Assembly (NCBI GenBank): GCA_038502055.1
Contig: JAXRKN010000033.1
Coordinates: 744,001-808,000, forward strand
Direction: 5' to 3'
Source: Tanytarsus gracilentus
Lineage: Eukaryota; Arthropoda; Insecta; Diptera; Chironomidae
DNA: 64,000 nucleotides
The first letter of the stretch is position 1; each line of letters starts with the position of its first letter. This document shows, in pieces, positions 51,629-62,366 of this stretch. A program made the translations under genes and the position numbers. The notes beneath the pieces were generated by a model. The model worked only from the letters and a program-made list of their open reading frames with translations. It was not told the DNA's origin and made no database searches.

Positions 51629-53177
51629 TTAATTTATTTTTTCAGTTACATTTCGTCCCAGTGGACATTTTCCATTTTCATAAACTTTTCCACATACTTC
51701 ATCAACATTTTTCCAAAGCTCAACGCTAAATTTCCTCGCACGTTCATCTTTTGTCTTTTTAGCCTCACAAAATTTGAACATTGTGCAATTGTCGCGGTAA
51801 TGATGCATTGAACCTATTTTTTCATTCACTGAAAATTCTTTCGTGTTCTTTACATTCTGCCATATGAAATGATTTCCGACTTCAATAACTGAGTCACCCT
51901 TCGCGATATATTTCGTTCGTTCATGGTTATTTAAGTGAACCGTCATTCTCGTAACTTGCGCTTGTGTGTACAGAAATTTGTTGACAGTATTTGGCGGGAC
52001 ATTGGATAGGTCATGATCGAATTCAAAGAAGAAAAAATAGTTGTAAAACACGTGTGAATGGAAACTTGAATTGTCATATTTCTCGAGATATTTTGTGATC
52101 GTCGATTCAGATGGAAAAATAATTTCATCAAAGTCAGCATGAATGAAATATTTAAAGTTGTCAACGAGAGTTGCATAATAAAAGCAATCATTGAGGCATC
52201 CAATGAGTCCATAATGATGAATGACTTTTGGAGTAAGTTCAATCACATCCGCAATATTCCACGGAAGATATTCAACGGTTCCTTGAGATTCATAAAAGTT
52301 CAATAAATCCACGACATTTTCAGAAATTGAAGCATTGTAAATGTAAAATTTAGAAACACCTAAAATTTTGTAGATTTCAATCATTTCGGCAATTCTAAGT
52401 GCGTTGTCATAGCTGCTAAAAACTGGACCTGGACACACGGCAGTGTTTCTATCATTTTCAATATTTCTGCTTCTCGGATAAGAAATTGAAATAAAATTGA
52501 CATAATTCTTCACATCAATTTCAACTACTTTTTCTGATATTCCAACATGAGTTGGTAAATCTTGATTTTGATCCAATTTACACAACACAAAATATGCCGA
52601 ATAAATTCCCTCATGCGATTCACTAATTTGCTTAACTAAAATTGCTGTTGTGGATAAAATTTGATCATCGAGATAGTGAAAATGGCACTGGAAGTTTTTC
52701 TTATTTTGTTTTTTTAAAAAAATACTGAAAAAAATTAACATGAGATTTAATAATTTTAATTATTTAAAAAATTACCCAATGACTCTGATAAAAGTTGAAT
52801 TTTTTGAATCTTTTGTGTAAAACTCTAAAAAAAATCAAAATATTATTTTTAAATTAATAATTCAATTAATTTTTATCTCACCTAATACCGCCGGTCGTGC
52901 GTCATGATAAGCCGAATAAATGAAGCAACAATTTTTACAACCAACCGTTATCGGCGTCCATTCGCGATTAAAAAATTGAAATGGTCGATTTGGAAATATT
53001 TCCTTAATTTCTTTCTGATTTGAATTATCTGTTTTATCAGTCTGTTAAAAGTTTCATTGTTAAAAATTTTAAGAACAGCTCCTAAAAAGTACTTACAACG
53101 TTTGGCAAACTCTGATAGTAAACGTAGTAAATATAAATTGAGATTAAAAAAGATGAAACAATAATTCTACGAATCAT
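51629..53177 (-). CDS. Family 92 (DUF23) glycosyltransferase, four exons
   Basis: Minus-strand exons 53097-53177, 52882-53041, 52776-52824 and 51629-52724 give 461 aa, with intron phases 0, 1, 2 as in its neighbours. The first 27 residues are a basic start (MIRR) plus a signal anchor. Exon 2 has a short stem ending in CCFIYSAYHDARPAVLG, the start of the conserved region. Exon 4 carries AVCPGPVFSSYDNALRIAE, YKILGVSKFYIYNAS, ESQGTVEYLPW and HADFDEIIFP, with the DxD motif at residues 294-296. The C-terminus has paired Cys motifs (NCTMFKFCE, VCGKV, CPLG). All expected catalytic-region blocks are present and the frame is open, so it should be active. It is likely a Golgi transferase acting on secreted or membrane glycoproteins; acceptor and donor sugar are unknown. 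Confidence 0.9.
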
Positions 53178-53679
53178 TTTAATTCTAAAAGATTCAAATA
53201 AAATTTGGCACTAATTAAATATCTCAAATCATCCAATTAATGATTTTTAGATCTCGTTTTCTGAATAATTTATTAATCAACCTTCTGCAACAAGACTCAA
53301 GCTTTAACTAAGAATTTAACACATAAAATCAATCAAACAAAAATAATAAATTTTATCTAACAAAAATAATAAATATTATCTAATCTTGGACTGATTAAAA
53401 GTAATAAAAAGGTATTAGTGCCACGTGCTTTTTGGAACGTAAATTTTGTTGATTTTTTGTCCTCATAATATGAAACTTTATTATTTATTGGCAAGCTGAA
53501 TCTAAAATTGTTTAAATAATTTTTATTTGAGAATTTTAGCCTCGATTATTGCTTAAAAATTCGTAATTTATAAAGGGAATTTTAGGTCTAACTTTAGGTT
53601 AACGTGCCAACATTAAAAAACAGAAACGTTTTACTTGCTAACTCTAGAGTGCTCTACTGCATTTATTTACAAGTTCTTC
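53178..53679. other. Promoter region of the second GT92 gene and 3' end of the third
   Basis: About 500 bp between two genes transcribed in the same direction. A polyadenylation signal for the third gene (AATAAA on minus) lies at 53662-53667, only about 13 bases after its stop. Confidence 0.55.
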
Positions 53680-55286
53680 TCATTTTAAATCAACAATTGT
53701 ATTTTTTGCTAAAGGACATTTTCCGTCTTTGAAGACTCTTCCACAAACATCGTCAACTCTCATCCAAAGCTCATCAGCATATCTTCTCGAAGAATTATCA
53801 AAAATCTTCGTTACATTGCAAATATCAAATGCACAACTGTCTCGATAGTGATGCATAAAAGCGATTCCAGGGTCAACTGAAACGTCTTGTGTACTTCCAA
53901 TATTTTTCCAAATAAAATGATTTCCGATGGCAGTAACAAATTCACCTTTAGCTATGTATTTCGTTCTAACTTTTTCGCCCATATTATCGAGCATTCTCGT
54001 AACTTGAGCTTGAGTATACAGAAATTTATTGACAGCACTTTTCGGAACATTGGATAGGTCATGGCCATACTCGAAGAAGAAAAAATAGTTGTAAAATAAA
54101 AAAGTGTGCACGATGGGTTGGTCTCTCTCGATAAGAAACTCTGTTAAAGTTTTTGTGTCGTGAGGAAAAATAATTTCATCAAAATCTGTGTGAATGAAAT
54201 ATTTAAAGTTGTCGACTAAAGTGGCTTGATAAAAGCAATCATTTAAGCATGTCACTATTCCATTGTAGTGAATACTTTGTGGCGACACATCAATCACATC
54301 CGCAATATTCCACGGAAGAAATTCAACAGTTCCTTGAGATTCATAAAAATTCAATAAATTCACGACATTTTCAGAAATTGAAGCATTGTAAATGTAAAAT
54401 TTAGAAACACCCAAAATTTTGTAGATCTCAATAAATTCAGCAATTCTAAGTGCGTTGTCATAACTGCTAAAAACTGGACCTGGACACACGGCAATGTTTG
54501 GCTCTGTGTCATTATTTTTTGGGTATGAAATTCGAATAAAATTTACACCACCAACAAAGTTCCTCCTTGTAACTCCAACCGATTCTGGTAAACTCTTTTG
54601 CATCCATTCAGAAGTAACTGGACATAAAATGAAAAATCCAGAATTTCGAGCTTCATGATATTCACCCATATCAATAACATCCAGAGCATCAAAGCTTTCT
54701 ATTGAACCATCAAAATATTTAAAGTGACATTGAAATTTCATCTTTTTCATGTTCAAGTTCATGATACTGAAAAATTTTAAATTATTAAAAATTCAAGTTA
54801 AAAAGCAAGAAAAAAATTACCAAATAACTCGAATAATACTTTCGAGAGTTTTTAGATGTAACTTTGATGGAGGAATGTATTTTTCTTTAAAAATAAAATT
54901 TATGCTGAAAATTCAGCTAATTGCAATTTTGTGAAACAATCTTACCGATCACTAAATTTCGAGTCTCGTGATATGCTGAGTAAATTAATCCATTATCATT
55001 GCTATCAGCTGTCATTGGCATCCATACATGATGGGAAATTTTGACTGACATCATTTTAATTTCATTACTGAAAATCTGCAAATCAAAATTTATTTTGATG
55101 ATTTAATTATTATTTTTTAAACAAATTTAATTATAAATTACACTTCTAAGTTAAACACTGATCAATTTAACTCACTCGATTTGATGAGTATAAGTTTACA
55201 AAATAAAAACTAAAAACTAAAGCTAAAATTATCACAAATGTAATTTTAGATTGAGAAGAAGAACAAATTTCTTTAAATTCGATCAT
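53680..55286 (-). CDS. Family 92 (DUF23) glycosyltransferase, four exons
   Basis: Minus-strand exons 55176-55286, 54946-55075, 54821-54884 and 53680-54766 give 463 aa; intron phases are 0, 1, 2. The signal anchor lies at about residues 15-31 (KITFVIILALVFSFYF). Exon 2 ends LIYSAYHETRNLVIG, matching the paralogs, but lacks the Cys pair seen just before this motif in the other two. The catalytic part shares AVCPGPVFSSYDNALRIAE, YKILGVSKFYIYNAS and FLPWNIADVI with the 51.6-kb gene almost word for word. It has HTDFDEIIFP with DxD at 296-298. Exon 3 is 64 nt, against 49 in both paralogs. This is the closest relative of the gene next to it and a likely tandem duplicate. Three tandem GATA motifs lie about 155 bp upstream of the start codon. 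Confidence 0.9.
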
Positions 55287-57433
55287 TTTTGCTTAATTAT
55301 TAAAAAATTTTAATTATTTTGCATTTTTGAAATTAAATATTCGAAAATATTTGAAAATGTTTCTTCCTTCAAATTTCAGTTAATACTAAACTGTTTAATC
55401 AGTTCTTACTTTTTGTAAATCCAGTTTGATAGTAAAAATGTTATCTTATCTTATCTGTGTTCGATATAAATTACAAGGGTTGAGAATTTTTTAATATTCA
55501 TTAAATTAGAAGAAAATTTAATCAAATTCAACGTTTAAAATTAATTTCAAACAATATTTTTGCACAAAATTTATTTTAATTAATTTAAACGATGTTAAGT
55601 GCTTCAACTGAAAATTTAATAAAGGCAAATTGAAATATTTAATTTTCCTAATTGAATTGTAAAATAAACTGTAAAATAAAAAATAATAATTCAATGTTTG
55701 AAGTTTATGAGATCGTTGAAAAAATTTTATCAAGTTTTGTAAATTCTTCAACCATATTTTTTAAAAACTAAAATTAAGAAAATTAATTTTTTTCAGCTCA
55801 CTTTCAAGTATAATTTCAAATTATTTATTTTGCAAATTTATTTTTTTCTTACGATTCCATTACAGAAATTAAAAAACTTGAGTACATTGAGAGAACTTTA
55901 ACTTCTCCCAGCTTTTACATCCGTGACTTCTGTAAATTTGCAGCCATAAGTGCATGCAAATAAGCAGAATGTGCTACATTAAGGTAAATATATATCGTGC
56001 AACGTCAAACACCAGACATCTTCATCATATCGTCATGTGAGATTGTGTTGAATAGAAAATTTTCTCCTCTCCTTTTTTTTCATTCAAATGCAAATGTCAG
56101 CGAGAAGTTTATATTTAACAACACTTGCAGAGATACACATAAAGCTACCGTGCAAGTCACATACAGTGCAATGTCGTAAATATGAGACATAAATTTACAA
56201 TGAATAAATATTTACTTCCATAAGCGTTCGCGTACATGCGACTCGATTGAGAATTCAGTGAAAAATGGGGTCAAGCTTCTTTTTCAGTTCTTCCTTCCTC
56301 AATCGTTGCTCGTTTCCTCTGTCCAGGACTCTTATTTTCTCAGTCGCTTGCAAAAAGCTCTTTTTGCCTTTTCAGCAAAATTAAATTTATATTTTTCCTT
56401 TTACCTCTTACATGTGGTATGCGGTGAGATGTTTCAGGTTGTTGTGAAGCTTTTTGATTGCTTCACAAAACGTTGAGTGTGTAAAATTAATTAAATGTAA
56501 GCAAAATTAAATTTTTAAAGAAAATTTAAATTAGATTTTGATTTTTGCTATTTTCAAATTAGAAAAATTTAAATAAATTTTTGACGGTTTAATAAATTTT
56601 CAATTTACATCATAATTTAGCTAAAAATAAATCTTCACAGTGAAAACATGATTGTAGGCGCAAAAACACATCTCCGACCTCCCACAATTTAAATTTCTTG
56701 AAATATTGCCGAAATGTGTTTGCAATTTTTCTCGTTTCATCTCACACGCAGCTGAAAGTAGTGAGGAAATAAATTTATTGCGTTGCCTCACAAAATGACT
56801 TTATCAATTTCAGTTCGATTCCCTAAGCGAAAATCAATACGAGTGAAATATACAGAGACAAACTCGACTCTCGCATCGTAAAAAAAATAATAATCGCTGT
56901 AATTTATTTCGGTTGTGGCGTTCAATATATGAATATGTGATAAGCAACAAATCGAGTATGAGTGTCGATGAGGTCGACGAGCATGACACTTTGTAAAATG
57001 CATACATAATAATTTTATCCGTGAACTCTCTCGAAAGAATGATAAAATTTGAGTCGAGTCATGAGGAAATAATTTATTGGATGTCATAAGTGCAATGGAA
57101 GGAATTTATTTTTTACGTGCTCGAAATTTTTTTAAAATTACATAATTAAATCTGACTTTAATTAAATATTTTTTTCAGCCAATTTTTGTTTGTCACTTTT
57201 CATTTCAAATCAACAAGCGAATTTAAAAAATAATTAAATGTAAAATACAAAACATTTTATTTCCACTCGCAATTATGTTTTTTAGCAACTTTGGCATAAA
57301 TATTTTTCGACCTAAATTTATTTTTTCGCTCGCTCATAAGCATCAAGTCTCTCTCTCTCCCTCCTTCATGTAATTTAATTTCTGTCATTCGCACTCGCTA
57401 ACTGAAAGCTTTTTTTTCTCCATCATCACCTCA
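55287..57433. other. Intergenic region between the GT92 and four-pass clusters
   Basis: It contains the GATA triplet at 55441-55455, which belongs to the GT92 gene on its left, and otherwise AT-rich DNA without recognised genes. Confidence 0.5.
55441..55455 (-). promoter_or_regulatory. Three tandem GATA-factor motifs
   Basis: TTATCTTATCTTATC on plus, read as GATAAGATAAGATAA on minus: three head-to-tail sites with 5-bp spacing, about 155 bp upstream of the GT92 start codon at 55286. In insects GATA sites often drive gut and fat-body expression. Use here is inferred. Confidence 0.55.
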
Positions 57434-58172
57434 TCACACTCGCTGATACTGAAAGCGCTTAAATGTGTATGGCTCAATTTCCTCGACAAGTTCAAGGATT
57501 ATGCTAAGAGAAAAAACGTTGTAACCTGTAAGGGGAGAAATTTATTGTGATGAGAAAATAAGAACCTGTTAGTCATTGAAATGAATATTAAGGCTTCACT
57601 TTGTGAGATCAAATTGCGACTCTTAATGTCATGAAGTGGCAATAAAATAAGAATTATTTTGCAACACGCGTTGTGTCATTCAAAATTATGCAAATTCATC
57701 TCTCACCAAGTAGCAACAGTTCAAAAATTGGTGATGGTCCAGCCGAACTTTTTGCACTGCTCGATAGCTGAATAATTATTGCAATAAAACGCATAATTTG
57801 AATAAAAACCATCGAATATTTGGTCCATATCCAGGGCATAACATACACACGATCGTAAACACAAGCGCCAATGAAGAGAAACAATGCCATTATTGATAAG
57901 AGAGCGAGCACAATCATCAATATCAATAATTGTTGAGCTATAAAATGGGTAGATATAGAAATTTCCATTTTATTTGTTCGTGCGAGAGAATGCAGGCACA
58001 TATAGAGAAAAAAAGTTTTCCACTTACTGCTTAAATAGCTCTTGACGGTAAAGAAAATGAAGGCATAAAACAAAAGCTCAATGAAGGCAATAAATTTGCC
58101 AGCGCAGCCCAAGGACAGGCAGCCTTCATGATGCCGATCGATTGTTTCATGTCGCTCCACGTAATAAATCAT
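57434..58172 (-). CDS. Small four-pass membrane protein, three exons (paralog 1)
   Basis: Exons 58028-58172, 57707-57937 and 57434-57525 on minus give 155 aa with both introns in phase 1. Predicted membrane segments: about 25-43 (GKFIAFIELLFYAFIFF), 50-76 (QQLLILMIVLALLSIMALF), 87-106 (YSMVFIQIMRFIAIII) and 119-140 (ELLLLGYNVFSLSIILEL). A His-rich cytosolic start with C-L-S-L-G-C precedes the first segment, and a charged tail ends FKRFQYQRV. The last exon lies outside the longest open frame. It is supported by a good donor (G|GTGAGA), a good acceptor (CCTTACAG), and the same Gly-spanning phase-1 junction as in the three paralogs. The architecture resembles uncharacterised insect tetraspan families (DUF4728/Pasiflora-like), but I cannot confirm membership. 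Function unknown. Confidence 0.72.
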
Positions 58173-58965
58173 CTCTTTTATTGTAATATCAAACTCCTCT
58201 CTTTCTTTGTTCCGCGAAGTGGCTTTTTCCTGATTTATTTTCTATTAATTGCGAAAACTTATTTTCCCTCCAACGGTGATTTTCTCGTTTGTCAGAATAA
58301 GAATTAAATCGATAACTTTAAAAGAATTCCGCGATACGGAGAAGTTTATAAAGCGAAATCTAGAATTGAACTGAAATAATGAGATTTTTATTGAATATTT
58401 TCTCAATTTTTATTTACGAGATGTTTCGACAAACATTAAAAGATGAGAGCGAGAGGAAATAAATAAAAACTTACTGATAACCTTTTTAGAGTGATTTGAT
58501 GGATTTTTAAACATTTTAGATTGAAATTTTTGATGCGATTCAAAAATTTATCATGAAAATAGTTTTTTAAAAAATTTGTTTGAAATATTTTAAGTTTTAT
58601 GGGTTTTAAATTCTTTAAAATTAAGGTTTTGCTTTATTGATTGATTGAACGATTAAGAGGTAGCACCCAACTAAGTGATTTATCTTTAAAAAAACTATTT
58701 TTCCTAGTGAATAATTTTTATTTTAAATTTTTCAATTTTTAACAATATTTTTAAATATTTTATTTATTTCCTCAACAATTTAAAAAGAATCTCTTCGAAA
58801 ATTTCCCGCTGGAATATTTTTATTTAAATTATTAACAAGAGCAAATTGAAAACTGCGCTTCGTTGTCGACCTCAAACCCATAGGAGAGATAAAAATGAAA
58901 GCGAGATACAGAAATTTTATCCGAGAATGTGTGATGAGGAGAAAATCGATTAAATGCATTTTCCT
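58173..58965. other. Intergenic region with a short (CAAT)n-tailed remnant
   Basis: Between two same-strand genes. Read on minus, the stretch near 58630-58680 ends GTGCTACCTCTTAATCGTT followed by CAATCAATCAAT. This resembles the CAAT-tailed retroelement end at 44.46-44.49 kb. Nothing else was recognised. Confidence 0.45.
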
Positions 58966-59663
58966 TTACGCCCCAAACTCGGTGCCGTGGAAGTCTTCAA
59001 TGTTCGCATAATGCTCTCGCTGCACTCCTTCAGTATCGTTTGCACTTAATTTTTTATAAAAGTAGATAACGTAGTTAAATCCCAGAAAACTTAAGCCTTA
59101 AAGAAAAAAATTAGTGAGAGCAAAAAAAATTATTCACAGTTGTTTACCAATATCAAGCCACATTAATTTGCTAATGTCGTTGAACGTTAAACTGTGACCA
59201 TAAAGTGGCGTGAAATAGAGTGCAAAGTCGATGAGATGATAGAGCGACAATATAATCCATGCCATTACCCACATCTTTTGCATCTAAGGGTGAGAGAAGG
59301 GGTTTAAAGATAAAACCGCTAAATCCGCTTTATTGAGTGTGTTTAAGGCTGCTTAATTAGATACCTTGAAAGCTCCCCGTATTAAAAAGATGCAAAACAC
59401 TAAATCGAGGGTGTAAATTACGAAATCGGAAAGAATCTAAATGAGAATTTTATGATAATTTTGTATTATTTTTTTATATCACTTACAGCTGTGCAATGAA
59501 ATTGAGAGAAATCTTTTAGGCATCCATACTCCATGTTTTCATATAATTTTAAGAGTTGAAATCTCTGAAAGTACTCAAAAATTATGTGACAAATGTCGTA
59601 AAATGCAACAATAATTGCAGCATGAATTAAATTTATTTGATAGCCAAAAATTTCAGAATACAT
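58966..59663 (-). CDS. Small four-pass membrane protein, four exons (paralog 2)
   Basis: Exons 59487-59663, 59365-59436, 59148-59283 and 58966-59096 on minus give 171 aa; intron phases are 0, 0, 1. The start MYSEIFGYQINLIHAA aligns with ICGFKINLVKAA of the 60.5-kb gene, which supports both the start codon and the family relation. Predicted membrane segments lie at about 9-28, 60-80 (ILSDFVIYTLDLVFCIFLI), 86-106 (WVMAWIILSLYHLIDFALYF) and 120-142 (KLMWLDIGLSFLGFNYVIYF). The cytosolic tail is acidic, with no Cys. The third exon is 136 nt, the same length as in the 62.8-kb paralog. No enzymatic motif is visible. It is likely a plasma-membrane or vesicle protein of unknown role. Confidence 0.75.
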
Positions 59664-60024
59664 CTTAATTGACTGAGTGACCGATTTAGACTGAAAAAAT
59701 TAATAAAATATTATTTTTTTATCGAATTTTAAATACCAGATGCAAAAATCAGAAGCATTAATTTTATGGAAACAGACTCGTCTGTATTTTAAACGTAATC
59801 TTTAAAGAAATTTAGCAAACAAAAATTTAAATTTAAAATGTAATTAAAATAAATGAATTTTAATTTCAGATAAAAAGTTTAAATATTTTTTAAGGAATTT
59901 TGCTTTTCTTAATAAGATTTCAATGAAGGGAGAAAACTTCTTTATCGACACTCATAGATTTTTAACTGGTAATTTTAAAAGCTATCGATTACAAATAAAT
60001 TCTCCCTCGAGTGTTTTCAAAAGT
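59664..60024. other. Intergenic region, no gene recognised
   Basis: AT-rich DNA between paralog 2 and the orphan exon. On minus, a TTTTTTCAG acceptor-like site just upstream of the start at 59663 could mark a 5' UTR exon boundary. Confidence 0.4.
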
Positions 60025-60185
60025 TTATCCAAAACGTATTAAATCAAGACTTATGTATCTGATCCATCGCCTAATTTGTGGATTCATTTCAACTTGGTCA
60101 GCGTTTACTCTTGCCCCGGCTTCTCTCAATTGCTTGAAATGTATACGAACTTCTAAAATTGTTAATATAACAAAACATCGAAGAT
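60025..60185 (-). pseudogene. Orphan or alternative last exon of a four-pass membrane gene
   Basis: With a phase-1 acceptor (TTTTTTTTAAG), 161 nt read as LRCFVILTILEVRIHFKQLR followed by a charged tail ending IRYISLDLIRFG and TAA. The hydrophobic stretch then basic tail matches the last exons of the paralogs, and so do the position and phase. No matching first exons were found between it and the complete gene upstream. It is either an alternative terminal exon of the 60.5-61.1-kb gene, whose second exon ends in the right phase, or the remnant of a lost copy. Typed as pseudogene for lack of a better class. Confidence 0.55.
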
Positions 60186-60501
60186 CTTAAAAAAAATATG
60201 TAACATTAAACTACATCTAAGTATAAAAATATAAAATCTTACAAATTGCAAAGTAACAAACGATAATCGAACTTAATACCTGCATAAATATTTGATCTTT
60301 TGAATGCGCGACACTTCTATTGGTTGTTGAATCCAAACAAAGAATTTTTATTGTGGTGGTCGTACTTTGATAAATTGTTTTATTTTGTATTATTGAAGTC
60401 GTTAAAAAATTCTTTTATGACTTTTTTTGCTTGACTCATAACCATAACAAAAATTTTGTAACTTGATCCTTTTTAGTTAATTTATGATTTTTAGTTAAAA
60501 T

Positions 60502-61117
60502 TTAGATTTCTTCGAGGATCTCAAAACTATTGATGACTCTTTCTCTAAGCATGCAGTACAGTTTCCAAACCACAAAAAATGTGAGCAGAGTATTGACTGG
60601 AAAGTAAAAGATTAAAATTTAATTTGAGATTGAATAAAAATTTAGATTAGAAATAAAAAAATATTTTACCTGTCATTAAAACAAAAACTACGATTACAAT
60701 AATCTCAATCGTTGGCATCCAATTGTCATGAAACTTCCAAATTTCTCCGAGATAAACGACGGCCATTAAAATCTCAAAAACAATTCCAAATCCATTCACA
60801 AGCATCCATGAGACCAACATCGATTTGTTTGACTAAAATAATTTTGTTGAAATTTTTTTTTATTTATTAATTTTTGTTCTCACCTTTAAAGCACCATAAA
60901 TCAGTTGAAGTGGAACAATCAACGACATCAGCACGAACAAGAACTGCATTAAAATTTCCGCGTGATAATATAAAATGGCATATTTGAATTCTCGATGAAA
61001 ATCAAGAAAGAGAAAGAAAAACCTGCCGATAATTTCTATAGACGCGAGTCCTATGGCAGCTTTCACTAAATTTATTTTAAATCCGCAAATTTTTGAACAG
61101 AAATTTTCATTGATCAT
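60502..61117 (-). CDS. Small four-pass membrane protein, three exons (paralog 3)
   Basis: Exons 60884-61117, 60670-60832 and 60502-60596 on minus give 163 aa with intron phases 0 and 1. The start MINENFCSKICGFKINLVKAA resembles paralog 2. The single first exon covers what paralogs 2 and 4 split into two, so an intron was lost or gained. Membrane segments lie at about 14-36, 52-75 (ILMQFLFVLMSLIVPLQLIYG), 84-105 (MLVSWMLVNGFGIVFEILMAV) and 116-142. WKFHDNWMP precedes the fourth segment. A TATA box (TATAAAT, complement of 61169-61175) lies about 52 bp upstream of the start codon. Function unknown. The second exon could also splice to the orphan last exon at 60025-60185. Confidence 0.75.
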
Positions 61118-61168
61118 TTTTGCGATCTTTATGGTTCGAAATTTAAAATGTGATTGAAACTTTTAGTA

Positions 61169-61175
61169 ATTTATA
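61169..61175 (-). promoter_or_regulatory. TATA box of four-pass paralog 3
   Basis: TATAAAT on minus, placing transcription start near 61140, just upstream of the start codon at 61117. Confidence 0.45.
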
Positions 61176-61361
61176 GCATAAAAAAAATGAGAAAAAATTT
61201 TACCTGAAAAAAAGTTTTAAAAAATTGAAACCTGAAAATAATTTAAATTCTCATAAAAACTCATTTATTTTTTAAATTCGGTCCATTTTTATTTATTTTT
61301 TATTTTTAAAACTCTATTCTTAAATTTTATTGTCATTTTTTTTACATAAACAGTTTATGCT

Positions 61362-61622
61362 CTAGGTTACATAGCAATAGCAGGTCAGATTGAGAAATCC
61401 TCCACAGAAGCCACCTCTAAGCCTTAACTCTTGACAATACCCATCACATCTGCTGTGGTTTGGACAACCGTAGTCCGATGCCTCTGGTGGAGTATCAGGT
61501 CCATCATGAGCGTTAAGAACATCAGCATGAGGAAGAGCTTTCAATGGTTGAATATCTGAAGGAACTGCTGAAACGATTGCAATGAATGCAACGAAGATGA
61601 AGATAACTTTAAGTGAATGCAT
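61362..61622 (-). CDS. Secreted six-cysteine defensin-like peptide, A
   Basis: Single exon, 86 aa. A signal peptide of about 19 residues (cleavage likely after IVSA) is followed by an acidic, Pro-rich propeptide (about 20-49) and a C-terminal six-Cys domain with Cys at 53, 59, 63, 73, 81 and 83. The spacing C-5-C-3-C-9-C-7-C-1-C, with GGFCGG at the fourth Cys, matches the cysteine-stabilised alpha-beta fold of invertebrate defensins. The loop lengths are closer to the scorpion/mollusc/dragonfly type than to classic fly defensins. Defensins act outside the cell on bacterial membranes or lipid II. Unusually, no dibasic processing site precedes the domain. From D50 on, the domain has no net positive charge (3 acidic, 3 Arg). 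An N-L-T glycosylation sequon sits between Cys 4 and 5. Confidence 0.85.
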   Translation of the reverse strand: MHSLKVIFIFVAFIAIVSAVPSDIQPLKALPHADVLNAHDGPDTPPEASDYGCPNHSRCDGYCQELRLRGGFCGGFLNLTCYCYVT

Positions 61623-61700
61623 TTTAGAAATTTAATTTTTGTTGACTGTTTATCTTGAATACAGGAATGAGCTTGATGCCAATTAAGAGCGTTCATTGAG

Positions 61701-61708
61701 TTTTTATA
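61701..61708 (-). promoter_or_regulatory. TATA box of defensin-like gene A
   Basis: TATAAAAA on minus, about 80 bp upstream of the start codon at 61622. Confidence 0.55.
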
Positions 61709-62256
61709 GTTATTTATTTTTCAATTGTTATCAAATTTTAGTGATTGCTTGCACGCGTTAAAGATTATTTTAAATCTTTTTGTTTCATTTTCAATAACAA
61801 ATTACGACAAAATGCAAGACAACAAAATCGATAGCTTAAATGAATTAATAAACCTTATTAATTAAAATACCAAAAACATGATGTTAGTAACTTCATTGTG
61901 GTTTTGGTATCCTGATGATTAATGGCTGAATTCAGCTATAAAATTAATTCATTGAATAATTTTAATCTTGAAAAATAATTTTGTAATTTAAATTTTAAAA
62001 TAAAACTATTTAAATCCAAAAATTACAAATATTTCAACATAAAAAATTAAAAACGTATTAAATTTTTTTTATTGCTCGCCAATCAAAAAAACGAGCGAAA
62101 AAAGATAAAATTAAGTGAAAAACAAAAATATTTTGGTATCAATTAAAAGTGTTTTCATTGGTTGAAAATGATTTAGTGTTTTTTACTGTTTTTTACGTTT
62201 CTTAAATCGCATTTGCAAACAACCTCTAATTTAGATAAGAAACATTAGTTTCGTGC

Positions 62257-62264
62257 TATATAAG
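62257..62264 (+). promoter_or_regulatory. TATA box of defensin-like gene B
   Basis: TATATAAG, about 105 bp upstream of the start codon at 62367, with a GATA motif 18 bp further upstream. Confidence 0.55.
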
Positions 62265-62366
62265 CTTGATTCAATATTTAAAAGGTATCAAATACAATTC
62301 TGCAATCTAATTGATTGAATCAATTTAAAAAAGTGAAAATAAAGTTCAAAAACAAAATTAATCAGG

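Larger units (their letters stand above)
61623..62366. promoter_or_regulatory. Shared divergent promoter region of the two defensin-like genes
   Basis: 744 bp between two start codons that point away from each other. TATA boxes lie at 61701-61708 (minus, TATAAAAA) and 62257-62264 (plus, TATATAAG). GATA motifs lie at 61650-61654 (TTATC) and 62233-62239 (AGATAAG). I did not see a clear Rel/NF-kB (kappa-B) site, which induced immune peptides usually have. Confidence 0.6.
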
